Source: M55B118 sp041694275
Lineage (GTDB): Bacteria; Bacillota_I; Bacilli_A; Izemoplasmatales; Izemoplasmataceae
Assembly: GCA_041694275.1 (NCBI GenBank)
Contig: JASMTQ010000036.1
Coordinates: 1 to 10,653 of the forward strand
DNA: 10,653 bases
Reading direction: 5' to 3'
Positions 1 to 7,574 of the stretch are shown here, piece by piece. The notes under the pieces are model-generated. The model searched no databases. It was not told where the DNA came from and worked only from the letters and a program-made list of their open reading frames with translations. A program made the position numbers and the translations under genes. Position 1 is the first letter of the stretch. The number at the start of each line of letters is the position of its first letter.

Positions 1-918
1 GATGAGCGGAATAATCTCTTTTTTGGTAAGCAGATAAAGCAGATAGACTGCAAAAAGAATTGAAAAGACAATGGATATGACGCGTCCGTCCCCAAAAAGA
101 TCCACGGCAAGCCAAAGATCACTAAAAGAAAGCGCAAACCCTGTAATGCCCATGGTAAGGATACCTATGACTTTGAAAGCCTTTCTTTGCCAGTCATGAG
201 GGATGGTTTTCATCGCAAACCCAATTACAAACATGAGCCATGCAGTGTAAAACGTATCAAGGTCCGCGTAATCCAGGGTGTAAAATATGAAAAACAGCAA
301 AATAACTAAAAAGAAGTACGGAGTAATTGGTTTTTGAAACATATAAACCCCACCCGCGAAAAGAACGGCGATAAGCGGGATGGCGTGAAAAAAAAGCACC
401 AGTTCAAACCCAGAAGCCACAAATATGAACGAGAGAAAATGAGCGAAAAGAAATAAAATGATGTCTTTTTTGTACCAACTAAGAAGCAGGGCCCCAAGGG
501 TCCATATATACATCTGCGTGCTTATTTCGATGGACACATCGTAAGCGTCAACCACCAAAAAGATACCCGAGCCAAAAATCAGCGTAGCGGTATAAAGCAA
601 AGCACGCGAAGTATACTCGGTTTTGTCTTTAAGGATGTGAGAGGCGAAAAACGCAGAAAGAAACGCAGTTATGAGGATGGCGAGCTTACCACCGTCGGGG
701 ATGGCCTCCCAGTTGTTCGCAACCACCAGTAAAAACCCTAGCCCGATAAGCACGGCGCCAACCGTGCCAAGGACCCAGACATAGTTGAATCCCATGCCAA
801 CTTCATACTGATCCATGATTTTATTGGCCTGTTTTTCTGTAATGATGTCCTTGTCGCTGGCGTTTTCAATTTCACCTTTTAAAAATCGGTATAAAAATCT
901 GTTCAGTGTTTTTTTCAC
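1..918 (-). CDS. DUF2157 family polytopic membrane protein (3' end outside window)
   Basis: Read on the minus strand, a frame opens at GTG (918) and stays open for 306 codons to the left edge. The start is fixed by AGGAGGGG a few bases upstream. The N-terminus (about residues 1-44) is soluble and charged, with a stretch (ITEKQANKIMDQYEVG, about 26-41) like the helical head of DUF2157 proteins. It is followed by the family's recognisable first membrane segment, GAVLIGLGFLLVVANNWEAI (about 54-73), where Asn-Asn-Trp-Glu is the usual signature. Roughly nine or ten hydrophobic helices follow up to residue 300. DUF2157 proteins are predicted integral membrane proteins with no established biochemical role; many are about 350-430 residues, so perhaps 50-100 residues are missing. 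The gene diverges from the ABC exporter gene at 1116. Family assignment is from recalled sequence pattern. Confidence 0.85.
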   Translation of the reverse strand, partial: MKKTLNRFLYRFLKGEIENASDKDIITEKQANKIMDQYEVGMGFNYVWVLGTVGAVLIGLGFLLVVANNWEAIPDGGKLAILITAFLSAFFASHILKDKTEYTSRALLYTATLIFGSGIFLVVDAYDVSIEISTQMYIWTLGALLLSWYKKDIILFLFAHFLSFIFVASGFELVLFFHAIPLIAVLFAGGVYMFQKPITPYFFLVILLFFIFYTLDYADLDTFYTAWLMFVIGFAMKTIPHDWQRKAFKVIGILTMGITGFALSFSDLWLAVDLFGDGRVISIVFSILFAVYLLYLLTKKEIIPLI

Positions 919-1001
919 AGGAACCCCTCCTTGGATTTGCGTAAGACTGATCGATTCAAGGTGTGTGATGCCTAGAACCAATCAAATAGCTTTACATATT
1001 A

Positions 1002-1030
1002 ATTATAACATTTCCAAAGCCATGTTTTAA
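1002..1030 (-). promoter_or_regulatory. Probable sigma-A promoter of the DUF2157 gene
   Basis: On the minus strand there is a perfect TATAAT (1007 down to 1002), preceded by TG-N, the extended -10 motif. A TTAAAA -35-like hexamer lies 17 bases upstream (1030-1025, four of six consensus bases). Transcription would start near 995, leaving a leader of about 77 nt before the GTG at 918. Confidence 0.6.
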
Positions 1031-1056
1031 CAACACTCCAAAAGCTTATAAAACAC

Positions 1057-1089
1057 TTTACGTGCTAAATTGTAATTTTATTATATAAT
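1057..1089 (+). promoter_or_regulatory. Probable promoter of the ABC transporter gene
   Basis: A perfect TATAAT at 1084-1089 lies 26 bases before the ATG at 1116. The best -35-like hexamer is TTTACG at 1057-1062, but the gap to TATAAT is 21 bases. Paired instead with an overlapping TATTAT at 1079-1084 the spacing is 16. The -10 is convincing, the exact pairing is not. It is back to back with the minus-strand promoter at 1002-1030, so the two genes share a control region. Confidence 0.45.
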
Positions 1090-1115
1090 GGGTATACAGA
1101 AAGTGAGGAATTACA

Positions 1116-3407
1116 ATGCTAGAACTAAAAAACCTTACCAAAAAATATGAAATCGGAACCTTCAAACAAACCGCCTTGAACAATTTGTCATTGTCTTTTA
1201 AGGACAATGAATTCGTGGCCGTCTTAGGCCCTTCAGGAAGTGGGAAGACCACGCTTTTAAACATGATTGGGGGGCTTGACCGCTACGACAGTGGTGACAT
1301 CCTCATTGATGGCAAGTCCACCAAGCAGTTTAAAAATCATGACTGGGACGCCTACAGGAACCATGCGGTCGGCTTCATCTTCCAAAACTACAACCTGATT
1401 ACCCATACCTCTGTTCTTTTCAACGTCGAAGTTGGAATGACGCTTAGCGGTGTCAGTGCTAGTGAAAGAAGAACCCGTGCGCTTGAAGTGCTTGAAAAAG
1501 TGGGGCTCAAGGACCACGTAAACAAAAAACCGAACCAACTTTCAGGTGGTCAGATGCAGCGCGTAGCGATTGCCCGCGCCCTTGTGAACAACCCGAAAAT
1601 CATCTTGGCCGACGAACCAACCGGTGCGATTGACAGTGAAACAAGCGCCCAGATCATGAATCTGATCCGCGAGATTGCCAAAGACAAGCTCGTCATCATG
1701 GTCACCCATGATGAAGAAGTGGCGAAAACCTATGCCAACCGCATCGTCTCTCTTAAAGACGGAGAGAAATTAAGTGATTCAAGACCCGTGGAAGAAACAA
1801 GCGACAAAGGCAAAAATCTTTCGTTTAAAAAAACATCCATGGCCTTCGCCCAGGCGTTGAAACTGTCTTTCAACAATTTGAAAACCAAAAAGTTCAGAAC
1901 CCTCATCACCGCATTCGCGGGCAGCATCGGTATTATCGGTGTGGCGCTTGTCCTGAGTCTTTCAAACGGCCTCAACAAGGAAATCGACAGGCTTGAACAA
2001 ACTACCCTGGCGGAATTCCCCGTACAGATTGACCCCGTGCCTTTCAACATAGATAGTGCAAGAGGCGGACCGTACGCAGATGATGAGGAAGCCATCAGCG
2101 AGTGGGAAGAACGTCCTGATGAACCTGTCATCTACCCTTACCAGGAAAGTCTTCCAGAGGGTCAGCACATCAACAACCTCACAGAAGACTATCTCGATCA
2201 TGTCTATGATCTTGATGAAACGCTCTACAACGAAATAAGTGTGGATAGAAGACTCAACATGAACCTGCTTAAAAAAACAGGTGATGAAGTCATCAAGGTC
2301 AACACTGGACAGATAAACTTCACAGAAACCCTGACCAAGGACGCTTTCTTTGAAGACAACTATGACCTGCTTGAAGGCAACCAGCCTGAAAACGAAACCG
2401 AAATCATGCTCGTCGTTGACGAGTATAACCGACTGAATGCCGGTCTCATCAATGCGCTTGGACTATCAAGCGACACCGACTACACCTTCGATGATTTCAT
2501 GAACATGGAGTTCAAAATAGCCTTTGCGAGTGAATACTACGTTTACAATAGCGATACGGATCGCTACCAGTCAATAAGCGATCTTGAAGGCTTCTTCGAT
2601 GGCGAAGACGGTCTTGAACTCACAGTGAGCGGCATTGCACGCATCAAGGAAGACAGCGTCTCAGAATTTTTGAGTCCTGGCTTCAAGTACCATGAATCGC
2701 TTAGTGCCATGTATATGGAAGACGCTGAAGATAGCGACATCGCACAGGCTCAGGAACAAAGAGACACCTCAGTCATCACAGGCCTTCCCATGACCGAAGA
2801 CGCAAAAACGAACTTCTTAAGAACCATCGGAGCGGACAAGACCCCTTCGAGCATTCAAATCTATCCTGTAAGCTTCAGTGCCAAGGATGAAGTCACGGAT
2901 CATCTCGATGCCTACAACGAAGGCAAAAGCGAAGAAGAGGAAGTCATCTACACCGATATCGCAAGCATCGTCACAGAACTCACAGGTGATATCATCGATG
3001 GCGTATCTTACGTGCTTATCGCCTTCTCAGCCATTTCTCTCGTGGTGTCTTCAATCATGATCGGCATCATCACCTACGTAAGTGTCCTTGAACGCACCAA
3101 GGAAATCGGGATTCTAAGAAGCCTCGGTGCCCGCAAGAAAGACATCTCACGCGTATTCAACGCAGAAACCATGATCATCGGGTTTACCGCGGGAACCATC
3201 GGTATCTTCATCGCCTACCTTCTCACATTCCCACTCAACTGGATCATCACGTCCTTGGTAGATGATATTGGAAACATCGCACAGCTTCCATTGTACGCTG
3301 TTTTCCTCCTTGTATTTGTGAGTGTCCTTCTCACATTTGTTGCAGGGCTCATTCCATCAAGACTCGCCGCCAACAAGGACCCTGTAGAAGCACTCAGAGT
3401 GGATTAA
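1116..3407 (+). CDS. MacB/FtsX-type ABC transporter, fused ATPase-permease
   Basis: A 763-residue protein with the ATPase first and the permease second. ATPase motifs: Walker A GPSGSGKTT (38-46), Q-loop FQN (89-91), signature LSGGQ (142-146), Walker B IILADE (162-167), D-loop GAIDS (170-174; GALDS is more usual) and switch His198 in MVTHD. A first membrane helix (about 258-281) leads into a large acidic extracytoplasmic domain (about 285-625). Three further helices follow (about 631-655, 686-706, 724-747). After the second comes the FtsX-type cytoplasmic signature LERTKEIGILRSLGA, and the protein ends in PVEALRVD, typical of the family. Such type VII transporters transmit ATP-driven motion across the membrane to move peptides, antibiotics or lipoproteins, or to control cell-wall enzymes, rather than carrying small solutes through a channel. 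The substrate here cannot be read from sequence. ATG 1116 follows GAGG at 1105-1108. No two-component genes flank it. Confidence 0.93.
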   Translation: MLELKNLTKKYEIGTFKQTALNNLSLSFKDNEFVAVLGPSGSGKTTLLNMIGGLDRYDSGDILIDGKSTKQFKNHDWDAYRNHAVGFIFQNYNLITHTSVLFNVEVGMTLSGVSASERRTRALEVLEKVGLKDHVNKKPNQLSGGQMQRVAIARALVNNPKIILADEPTGAIDSETSAQIMNLIREIAKDKLVIMVTHDEEVAKTYANRIVSLKDGEKLSDSRPVEETSDKGKNLSFKKTSMAFAQALKLSFNNLKTKKFRTLITAFAGSIGIIGVALVLSLSNGLNKEIDRLEQTTLAEFPVQIDPVPFNIDSARGGPYADDEEAISEWEERPDEPVIYPYQESLPEGQHINNLTEDYLDHVYDLDETLYNEISVDRRLNMNLLKKTGDEVIKVNTGQINFTETLTKDAFFEDNYDLLEGNQPENETEIMLVVDEYNRLNAGLINALGLSSDTDYTFDDFMNMEFKIAFASEYYVYNSDTDRYQSISDLEGFFDGEDGLELTVSGIARIKEDSVSEFLSPGFKYHESLSAMYMEDAEDSDIAQAQEQRDTSVITGLPMTEDAKTNFLRTIGADKTPSSIQIYPVSFSAKDEVTDHLDAYNEGKSEEEEVIYTDIASIVTELTGDIIDGVSYVLIAFSAISLVVSSIMIGIITYVSVLERTKEIGILRSLGARKKDISRVFNAETMIIGFTAGTIGIFIAYLLTFPLNWIITSLVDDIGNIAQLPLYAVFLLVFVSVLLTFVAGLIPSRLAANKDPVEALRVD

Positions 3408-3414
3408 GCCAATA

Positions 3415-3447
3415 AAAAAGTTGAACATTTCAAGTGTTCAACTTTTT
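3415..3447. terminator. Bidirectional intrinsic terminator between convergent genes
   Basis: AAAAAGTTGAACA (3415-3427) is a perfect inverted match of TGTTCAACTTTTT (3435-3447), separated by a 7-base loop. The stem core is flanked by an A tract and a T tract, so it works as a terminator in both directions. It ends the ABC gene (stop 3405-3407) on the plus strand and the FAS1 lipoprotein gene (stop 3456-3458) on the minus strand. Confidence 0.9.
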
Positions 3448-3455
3448 ATATGCCT

Positions 3456-4610
3456 TTATTCAGAGGGAAACTCGATAATGCTGTCGATGGTTAGAAGCGT
3501 CCCCACCTGTTCAATGGTTTCCGTATTCGTTACCATGGCGTTGTTCGCATATAGGTCACCTTCACTCACGGAAATGTTGATGGTCTCTCCGTTAACCGCT
3601 TCCAGGCTCATGGGGGCGTCGGTATAAAGGGTTTCCGCGCTGTATTCATCCCTGATGACATGGCCCATGATCAGGGTTTCAAATTCAGTGGATTCAAGCA
3701 ACGTAGAAAGGGAGAGGCCCTCACTTTGCGCGTAGGCTATAAGCGCGTCCTGATCAGGCATGAACAAGGTGAATTTACGTCCGAGCAATATATCGGTTAT
3801 GAATCCCTGGTCTCTTAAAATCTCTAAAAGCCTTTCGCCCATTTCATCGTCAAAGACATCGGCTCCGACCATGCTCAGAGTATCTTCTGACAGTATAACC
3901 CCATCGATGTAATGCACGTGCCGTTCAACAAGATCATGACTCGCAAGAAGCGTGTATTCACTATCGATAAGTGGACTCCCTTCACTGCCCTCTACAATAA
4001 GTTCCTTGTCTCTTAGTGTGGTGTAGACACCGGGAACATTGGTTTCAAGACGGTTTTTTGAAATGGTCTCCTCACTCATGTGATCGAGCATCAAAGCTTC
4101 AAACGCATCCTGGTTCATCAACGTCTCAAGATCCATCTCTAGAAAATCGAGAATCTCCTGGATGGCGCCGTCACTCGGTACGAACAGCGAATTCGCCGTA
4201 TCCTTATCAGGATGATCGAACGTTTCATACATGGTTTTAAAATGCGTGGCATCAGAATAGTCAAGCGCCTCTTCAACCGTTGCGGCTTCTATAGTGACAG
4301 TCTGTAAGGCCTTGATATTCTCAGGATTCAAAAAGGCATCACTTTCAAGGGTCCCCTCGATTTCAAACGTTCCCACTTCACTGGTATCAAACGTCTCAAG
4401 CGAAGTCTCCCAGTTGATTGAAACATTCAAAGAATCCCCATCATCAAGTTCAACCATCAAAGTCTCATCAAGGGTGGCTTCAGGTGTTTCAAACTGCCTA
4501 AGAGTTATGGGCTCTGGCGTGCTTACACGCACCGCGCTTGGTGGTTCACTCTCACAGCCCACAAGCACAAAAACAATGAACAAAGCCAGTATGAGTCGCA
4601 TGGGTTTCAT
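3456..4610 (-). CDS. Surface lipoprotein with Ig-like (Big_4-type) domain and two FAS1 domains
   Basis: 384 residues. The N-terminus is a lipoprotein signal peptide ending in the lipobox LVGC, with Cys19 as the lipidation site. Residues about 33-108 fit a bacterial Ig-like domain of the Big_4 kind (VELDDGDS; VSINWETS; GTFEIEGTLE). Two fasciclin (FAS1) repeats follow: about 111-240 (SLFVPSDGAI as first conserved block, LDHMSEE, then VERHVHYIDGVIL as the closing block) and about 255-382 (FTLFMPDQDAL, IMGHVIRDE, VGTLLTIDSIIEFP). FAS1 domains are extracellular adhesion or ligand-binding modules; the ligand here is unknown. The protein should sit on the outer face of the membrane. The ATG at 4610 has AGGTGAT upstream; an ATG three codons later is a possible alternative start. 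The gene is monocistronic, bounded by the shared terminator and by the divergent operon at 4810. Confidence 0.88.
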   Translation of the reverse strand: MKPMRLILALFIVFVLVGCESEPPSAVRVSTPEPITLRQFETPEATLDETLMVELDDGDSLNVSINWETSLETFDTSEVGTFEIEGTLESDAFLNPENIKALQTVTIEAATVEEALDYSDATHFKTMYETFDHPDKDTANSLFVPSDGAIQEILDFLEMDLETLMNQDAFEALMLDHMSEETISKNRLETNVPGVYTTLRDKELIVEGSEGSPLIDSEYTLLASHDLVERHVHYIDGVILSEDTLSMVGADVFDDEMGERLLEILRDQGFITDILLGRKFTLFMPDQDALIAYAQSEGLSLSTLLESTEFETLIMGHVIRDEYSAETLYTDAPMSLEAVNGETINISVSEGDLYANNAMVTNTETIEQVGTLLTIDSIIEFPSE

Positions 4611-4644
4611 AAAATCACCTACATCTTTTTATTGAGTTTATTCC

Positions 4645-4689
4645 ATTATAAATGATATTGATTATAAAATATATCCTTAAGCCTTGAAA
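4645..4689 (-). promoter_or_regulatory. Possible promoter(s) of the FAS1 lipoprotein gene
   Basis: Two minus-strand TATAAT hexamers lie upstream of the ATG at 4610, at 4650-4645 and 4666-4661. Neither has a good -35 at the right distance: TATATT (4673-4668) and TTTCAA (4689-4684) are three- or four-base matches. The surrounding DNA is very AT-rich, so chance matches are possible. Confidence 0.3.
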
Positions 4690-4755
4690 GTCATCATCAC
4701 ATTAACAGCAGAAAACGCCAATATTCGCAATTAATCTTCAATTAGGCGATGAAAT

Positions 4756-4787
4756 TTGTTATCATATTGATATCTGTTTGATAAAAT
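4756..4787 (+). promoter_or_regulatory. Possible promoter of the 4810-7421 operon
   Basis: TTGTTA (4756-4761) and TAAAAT (4782-4787) resemble -35 and -10 boxes, but the spacing is 20 bases. An alternative is TTGATA (4767-4772) with a poor -10 near 4790. A promoter is expected here because the preceding gene is divergent; its exact position is uncertain. Confidence 0.3.
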
Positions 4788-4809
4788 AACATTAAAAGAG
4801 GAGAACGAC

Positions 4810-5940
4810 ATGAAAAAATTCATTGCTGCTTTGCTATTCGTTTCAATCATTGCCCTTTCCAATGTTCAGCCAACCCAAGCCCATGAAACTGAAAAGTCCA
4901 GGGAGATTATCTCCAAAGAGGTCGTTCACTATGAACGTATTTATAGTGAATCGGGTGAATTGAAAGAAGAAACCATTCTTGACAAGGCAACTTATGAAAA
5001 AAGAGTCAAGGAAAAGAAATCGGAAATCAATAAAAACAAAGACATGAGTTTTGTGGCGGACCGCGTGCCAGAGCATTCTGCCGCCTATAAAAAATTCAAG
5101 GTCGAAGAAGAACTCGAAGCACTAAGTGCGAAAAGCTTGACTACAGCATCCACTTTGGCCTACACAGCGACTGATTCATCTTTGATGACCACTTCAATGT
5201 CTACCACAAGCACCTCAGACGAATGCAGATACTTTGAACGCGAATGCCTGTTTGATGAAGTAACCAACAAGGAATACACGACCCATACCACGTCAATGAT
5301 TTTAAGACCCAATGATCATTTTGGTGGACACTCGGTTTCGCTTGAAACCAACCTTCACTGGGACATCATGCCGAAAAACCGAATGACTGATGTCATTTCC
5401 CTTTCCTGGAACCATGGTGATAAGGTTTTTGCGGATTTCACTACGCTACGTGTGGACATGAGTGTTGATTACGAATACTATTATAAATCCGGAAAAATAT
5501 TTCATGATGATCATACTCGGTACTCATACGAAAAATCAAAATCGTATACTTTCTTAGATAATATGGATCGCTTTCAAGACAGTGATTACGGTGTGATTTT
5601 CAACCCTGACCTTTCCGCATATGAGGATTATCACAAATACTGGCAAAACTTTTTCACAATGTATGAAGAGCTTGAGATGAAAACCTACACCGATTTGGAT
5701 ATTACCTTGAAGGTTGACCTTGTGACTGATAATGGCAATTCTCTTTTAAACAATGCCATATATGATTTCAGAGCAGTTGGAGAATACGTACATCTTTGGG
5801 AACAAATTAGCGACATACCTTATTTCAATACCAATATAAATCCAGCCAGTAAATACTATAGAAGACTTCGCTTCGATACAAGTGAATACAGTGATTATGA
5901 CGGCTTTAGAAGAAACATCATCGATGTTGATATCACATAA
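4810..5940 (+). CDS. Secreted protein of unknown family
   Basis: 376 residues. A clear Sec signal peptide (KK, hydrophobic core FIAALLFVSIIAL, then TQA-H) predicts cleavage after Ala24. There is no lipobox and no C-terminal anchor, so the mature protein should be released or held by non-covalent contacts. Mature residues about 28-105 are charged and probably helical. Residues 107-136 are a Ser/Thr/Ala-rich linker. The C-terminal part (about 150-376) is rich in Tyr, Asp and aromatic residues and looks beta-rich. Only two cysteines are present (Cys139, Cys146, in CRYFEREC), spaced so they could form a small disulfide loop. I recognise no enzymatic motif or family. The ATG has GAGGAG (4798-4803) six bases upstream. 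It is probably first in an operon: the next gene starts 55 bases after its stop, with no terminator between. Confidence 0.8.
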   Translation: MKKFIAALLFVSIIALSNVQPTQAHETEKSREIISKEVVHYERIYSESGELKEETILDKATYEKRVKEKKSEINKNKDMSFVADRVPEHSAAYKKFKVEEELEALSAKSLTTASTLAYTATDSSLMTTSMSTTSTSDECRYFERECLFDEVTNKEYTTHTTSMILRPNDHFGGHSVSLETNLHWDIMPKNRMTDVISLSWNHGDKVFADFTTLRVDMSVDYEYYYKSGKIFHDDHTRYSYEKSKSYTFLDNMDRFQDSDYGVIFNPDLSAYEDYHKYWQNFFTMYEELEMKTYTDLDITLKVDLVTDNGNSLLNNAIYDFRAVGEYVHLWEQISDIPYFNTNINPASKYYRRLRFDTSEYSDYDGFRRNIIDVDIT

Positions 5941-5964
5941 TCTTCATCATTTGGAAATAAGAGG

Positions 5965-5987
5965 AAAGGAGTAGTGCGTCTTCGCAC
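5965..5987 (+). promoter_or_regulatory. Shine-Dalgarno followed by a hairpin before the start codon
   Basis: AAAGGAG (5965-5971) is the only good ribosome binding site for the ATG at 5996, but it lies 24 bases away, too far for normal initiation. Between them GTGCG (5974-5978) pairs perfectly with CGCAC (5983-5987) around a UCUU loop. Folding this 14-base hairpin leaves an effective spacing of about 10 bases. No in-frame start lies upstream, because TAG occurs in frame at 5972-5974. A GTG at 5974 opens a 14-codon frame (stop 6016-6018) overlapping the gene, but is only two bases from the Shine-Dalgarno core. Confidence 0.55.
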
Positions 5988-5995
5988 AAACACCT

Positions 5996-7126
5996 ATGAC
6001 AATCAAAGAGTATCTTAACCAGGTATTTGCCCATACCGAAAAAACAGCTGACACCGAAGCGCTAAGACAAGAACTCTTAATAGAGATGAAAACACAGGAA
6101 GAAACGTATATTCTAGAAGACGACATGACACCGGATGAAGCTGAAGAAGAAGTGCTTTTGAAGAGCCCTACTCCTGATGAATTCCGTGAAGAACTAGGGA
6201 TCAAACCCAACGTTTTAAGTGAGACGGACCGATTTTTCTCATTCTTTCGGTGGTTTGCAAAAGGACTAATAACCTTATTGGCCTTGTATTATCTTCTGGA
6301 ATACAGCAATATTCACTTTTATTTTCTAGAATCAAACTCCAGAAGCGGTATACTGCAATCGTCGATAATTTTTTACTATATTAGTTTTTCATTGTTTATC
6401 AACCTTTTTGCGGTTTGGTTCATCATGAACAAACCAGACAGTTCGAATGAAGGAAAAATCAGAAAAAACATACTTATTGGAATTGGTCTTATCAGTCATC
6501 CCATTGGACTTCCCACTCTATTGATAGGGCTTTTGTATGATTTCACGAGAATGCAGAAGAATCATTGGTTCAAGCAGCACCTTGCTAGCACCTTTAAATC
6601 CAAAAAGAAGCCCATAGTGGTTTATTCACTGACACTTATGATGTTTGTTGGAATTGGATTATCAGGCGCTTCTCTTGCAAGTGGCCTTTTCAATGAACCA
6701 ACCGAAGATTCGACTGTTACAGTCATCAAGGTTGAAAAGACAGAAGGTGACAGAGTGTACCAATCAGGGAGTGTCGCACTCGTTCCGGTTGAAAATGACG
6801 CTTTTCGAGTGGAAATCAGATTGGTTCAGTACCAATTCAATACAGTGCCTATTAATGCTTTGGAAAATGTCGATCTGGTTTACAATATCAATGGTATAGA
6901 AATAGAAGGAACTTTGGAAAAAAATGATCAGTCATTAAACATAGAAGACTCAGTAATCACAAGACAGGATCGAAATTCCTTTGTTGAAAATTTTTCAATG
7001 CACGTGCAGCTCAATTACGATTATGGAGAAGGCGAAGCGGGGGAGTATGAATATTATATTGGAATATCCGATATAATCGGAGTGTCTGAATCCAGTATTG
7101 AAGATTCTGACTGGATCTGGAACTAA
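5996..7126 (+). CDS. HAAS-domain membrane protein with C-terminal beta-rich domain
   Basis: 376 residues. The N-terminal segment (about 1-70) has the look of a HAAS domain: a helical opening (TIKEYLNQVF), an acidic helix, then MTPDEAEEEVLLKSPTPDEF, the usual 'E-A-lg-P--ia' type ending. Four hydrophobic segments follow (about 80-103, 119-144, 158-181, 207-231). A soluble, probably beta-rich domain without cysteines (about 240-365) ends the protein. HAAS proteins are usually paired with PadR-type regulators and are thought to be membrane sensors or anti-factors. No regulator is present in this window, so the role is inferred only from the N-terminus. With four helices the C-terminal domain would face the cytoplasm; if one segment does not cross the membrane it would be outside. 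The start is fixed by an in-frame stop just upstream; see the hairpin at 5974-5987. Confidence 0.75.
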   Translation: MTIKEYLNQVFAHTEKTADTEALRQELLIEMKTQEETYILEDDMTPDEAEEEVLLKSPTPDEFREELGIKPNVLSETDRFFSFFRWFAKGLITLLALYYLLEYSNIHFYFLESNSRSGILQSSIIFYYISFSLFINLFAVWFIMNKPDSSNEGKIRKNILIGIGLISHPIGLPTLLIGLLYDFTRMQKNHWFKQHLASTFKSKKKPIVVYSLTLMMFVGIGLSGASLASGLFNEPTEDSTVTVIKVEKTEGDRVYQSGSVALVPVENDAFRVEIRLVQYQFNTVPINALENVDLVYNINGIEIEGTLEKNDQSLNIEDSVITRQDRNSFVENFSMHVQLNYDYGEGEAGEYEYYIGISDIIGVSESSIEDSDWIWN

Positions 7127-7181
7127 CCCAATAAAATCACCTTTTTGCTTGTTTAAGAGTAAAATGATAGGAGGGTTGCAC

Positions 7182-7421
7182 ATGCAATTTTTGATTTGGA
7201 TTCTTTTTGGAGCCATTGTAGGCTTTGTGGCCAGTAAACTCATGCACAGCAAAAAAAGAGGGCTCATTAGAAACATCATCATCGGTCTTCTTGGTTCTGC
7301 GCTCGGTGGATGGCTCGCGTCGCTTCTCGATATTGGTTCGGTCACCACATTTACCATCGAAGGCTTTTTGATTGCAACCGGTGGTGCCGTACTCTTGATA
7401 TGGCTTCTAAGAAAACTATGA
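7182..7421 (+). CDS. GlsB/YeaQ/YmgE-type (transglycosylase-associated) small membrane protein
   Basis: 79 residues, starting MQFLIWILFGAIVGFVASKL. Three hydrophobic helices (about 2-20, 29-47, 55-76) carry the family pattern: G-IVG--ASK-M, then RNIIIGLLGSALGGWLASLL, then a Gly-Ala-rich last helix ending LIWLLRKL. Members are often stress-associated (general stress or envelope stress regulons), with no defined activity. The frame is open further upstream (from 7098), but that would overlap the end of the preceding gene and lacks a ribosome binding site. AGGAGGG just before ATG 7182 decides the start. It begins 55 bases after the HAAS gene and is followed at once by a strong terminator, so it is probably the last gene of the 4810-7421 operon. 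It ends in TGA. Confidence 0.88.
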   Translation: MQFLIWILFGAIVGFVASKLMHSKKRGLIRNIIIGLLGSALGGWLASLLDIGSVTTFTIEGFLIATGGAVLLIWLLRKL

Positions 7422-7425
7422 ATTC

Positions 7426-7453
7426 AAGCAGTTCGCTCTGAACTGCTTTTTTT
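7426..7453 (+). terminator. Intrinsic terminator of the 4810-7421 operon
   Basis: AAGCAGTTC (7426-7434) pairs perfectly with GAACTGCTT (7440-7448) around the loop GCTCT, and a run of T follows to 7453. It starts five bases after the TGA stop, which also supports TGA being read as stop here. Confidence 0.93.
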
Positions 7454-7500
7454 CTACACTGATTCAGTCGAAATGATTGCACCCTCAAAACAAATAAGCT

Positions 7501-7528
7501 TTGATTATGCTTGTATTTAAGGTATAAT
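7501..7528 (+). promoter_or_regulatory. Promoter of the small-membrane-protein operon
   Basis: TTGATT (7501-7506) and a perfect TATAAT (7523-7528) are spaced by 16 bases. Transcription would begin near 7535. This falls downstream of the ATG at 7527, which overlaps the -10 box, so translation must begin at the later ATG (7575). Confidence 0.75.
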
Positions 7529-7574
7529 GATTATATATAAAAACAAATTTGCACATGCTGAAGGTGTGAGCCTG

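Noticed and set aside
815..1030. 71-codon plus-strand frame
   Set aside because: It is antisense to the start of the DUF2157 gene and crosses that gene's promoter; no ribosome binding site.
1730..2131. 133-codon minus-strand frame inside the ABC gene
   Set aside because: It is antisense to conserved ATPase and permease sequence and has no ribosome binding site or family resemblance.
4294..4635. 113-codon plus-strand frame
   Set aside because: It is a shadow of the FAS1 lipoprotein gene, antisense to its signal peptide and Ig-like domain.
7098..7181. Upstream extension of the GlsB-type protein
   Set aside because: The extra 28 residues overlap the preceding gene and are unlike the family. 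AGGAGGG directly precedes ATG 7182.
7527..7574. Upstream start of the first 102-residue protein
   Set aside because: The ATG overlaps the -10 box and would not be transcribed.
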